Below are positions 63,260 to 64,000 of a stretch of 64,000 nucleotides of DNA, piece by piece. Origin of the DNA: Jaenimonas drosophilae. Lineage: Eukaryota; Euglenozoa; Kinetoplastea; Trypanosomatida; Trypanosomatidae. The position numbers and the translations under genes were made by a program. The DNA lies in contig JASAON010001660.1 in the NCBI GenBank assembly GCA_030849065.1, positions 186,001 through 250,000 of the forward strand, in the 5' to 3' direction. The stretch's first letter is position 1; each line of letters begins with the position of its first letter. The notes below the pieces were generated by a model. That model was given only the letters and a program-made list of their open reading frames with translations, did not search any database and was not told where the DNA came from.

Positions 63260-64000
63260 CTAGAGCTCATCATCATCGCCATCTGATTCGTGGAGCATAT
63301 GAAGAAGAAAACCCCGTAGCTCCGCCTCGTTGTCGCGGAGAACAGTCACCGCACGCGAGATGAAGTTCATGTAGCGCATCGCAGTGCGCATGCGCTCCTT
63401 GCGATGTGATGATCGCGTGAAACACGGACGACTGTATGTAGGTGACAGAGAAGAGTAGGCTTCACAGCCGTCGTGAAGCATCTCATCGACATCATGCGAC
63501 TTGGTTGGAGGTGCGTTGGAGGTCAACCTGCCAACATCTTCAACCTTCCGCGGGTGCTCCACGAATGCAGCCGCCGCATCGCCATCGCCATGACCCACCA
63601 CCCCAACGGCCGCCGCCTCTTCCTCACTTGGTGCTCGTTGGTGGCTCTCAATGCGAGGCATCCCATCACGTAGAGTACCTGTGGCAGCTCCACATGGTAC
63701 CGACACAGCCTCACCACACTCTGCACTGCTCTGCCTCTGTCGCTTAGTGGGTGGTGGGCTCACCGGCTCCTCGTCCGGCACGAGGAGTAGAGGGAAGGGT
63801 CGCTGTGTTGCAGCGCATCGCTTAGCAACCAACTTCGGTGTTCGCGTGCTCTTGTCGGCCGTCGTGGTAGGAATGGAGGGTCGGGCCACGGGAATCCGCT
63901 TTGCGCGGCGCCTGGCTGGAGGTGCCGCCACTGCCGCTGCGTTGCGAATCTGGCGTAGCTCCGCCATGTACGTTGCAGCAATCTGAAGGCGTTTCTGCGG
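63260..64000 (-). CDS. Unidentified basic protein, N terminus outside window
   Basis: The last 247 codons are visible on the - strand; the frame stays open to the window edge, reading QKRLQIAATY directly before an internal Met at 63967, with no acceptor, so the gene probably starts beyond 64000. The segment is Arg/Ala-rich, then Pro/Ser/Ala-rich with charged residues, and ends in a short helix-forming block 'RKERMRTAMRYMNFISRAVTVLRDNEAELRGFLLHML' followed by an acidic tail (ESDGDDDEL). No domain is recognised. Confidence 0.6.
   Translation of the reverse strand, partial: PQKRLQIAATYMAELRQIRNAAAVAAPPARRRAKRIPVARPSIPTTTADKSTRTPKLVAKRCAATQRPFPLLLVPDEEPVSPPPTKRQRQSSAECGEAVSVPCGAATGTLRDGMPRIESHQRAPSEEEAAAVGVVGHGDGDAAAAFVEHPRKVEDVGRLTSNAPPTKSHDVDEMLHDGCEAYSSLSPTYSRPCFTRSSHRKERMRTAMRYMNFISRAVTVLRDNEAELRGFLLHMLHESDGDDDEL

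Noticed and set aside
1..64000. Mobile elements, viral genes, CRISPR arrays, operons
   Set aside because: No reverse transcriptase, transposase, phage gene, regularly spaced repeat array or ribosome-binding site was seen.

Overview
The window looks like nuclear DNA of a kinetoplastid protist (Euglenozoa), probably a free-living or bodonid-like one, though the species cannot be named from sequence alone. The evidence is structural. Twenty-one consecutive protein genes lie on the + strand and then four on the - strand, meeting at about 56.33-56.61 kb. No gene shows an intron, including a 15.4-kb dynein heavy-chain ORF. Most start codons follow a pyrimidine-rich tract ending in AG, the pattern of a spliced-leader acceptor. 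A duplicated box C/D snoRNA-like element sits in a spacer. The gene content (kelch/BTB protein, SmD1, cytoplasmic dynein-1, AP-1 mu, mitochondrial IF-2, ChaC) is eukaryotic. Nothing prokaryotic, viral or mobile was seen.

Layout, + strand unit (1-56,327): the 3' end of a probable mitochondrial beta-barrel protein; an SLC35B1-like nucleotide-sugar transporter; a CHHC-type zinc-finger protein; the snoRNA-like repeats; a kelch/double-BTB protein of LZTR1 type; a coiled-coil protein with an EF-hand-like loop; an MFS transporter; SmD1; a proline-rich coiled-coil protein; a small membrane protein; a CRAL-TRIO (Sec14) protein; a 1,661-aa RING protein; the cytoplasmic dynein-1 heavy chain; two tandem PhnP-like metallo-beta-lactamase-fold paralogues sharing a 234-bp identical tract; AP-1 mu; a pseudokinase; an unidentified conserved-looking protein; a second, more degenerate pseudokinase; a four-span membrane protein; ChaC-type gamma-glutamylcyclotransferase; and a small probable mitochondrial protein.

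The - strand unit (64,000-56,610) holds a partial unknown protein, a WD40 protein, mitochondrial IF-2 and a large probable mitochondrial protein built of repeated modules. The two units converge on a 282-bp spacer with two poly-C runs and a GC-rich hairpin, the expected kind of place for two polycistronic transcripts to terminate.

The genes do not form a pathway. As usual in such genomes they are co-transcribed housekeeping and lineage-specific genes, probably controlled after transcription. Start codons are ATGs lying downstream of the inferred splice acceptors; several reading frames stay open further upstream through near-cognate codons or untranslated DNA, and those extensions were not used.
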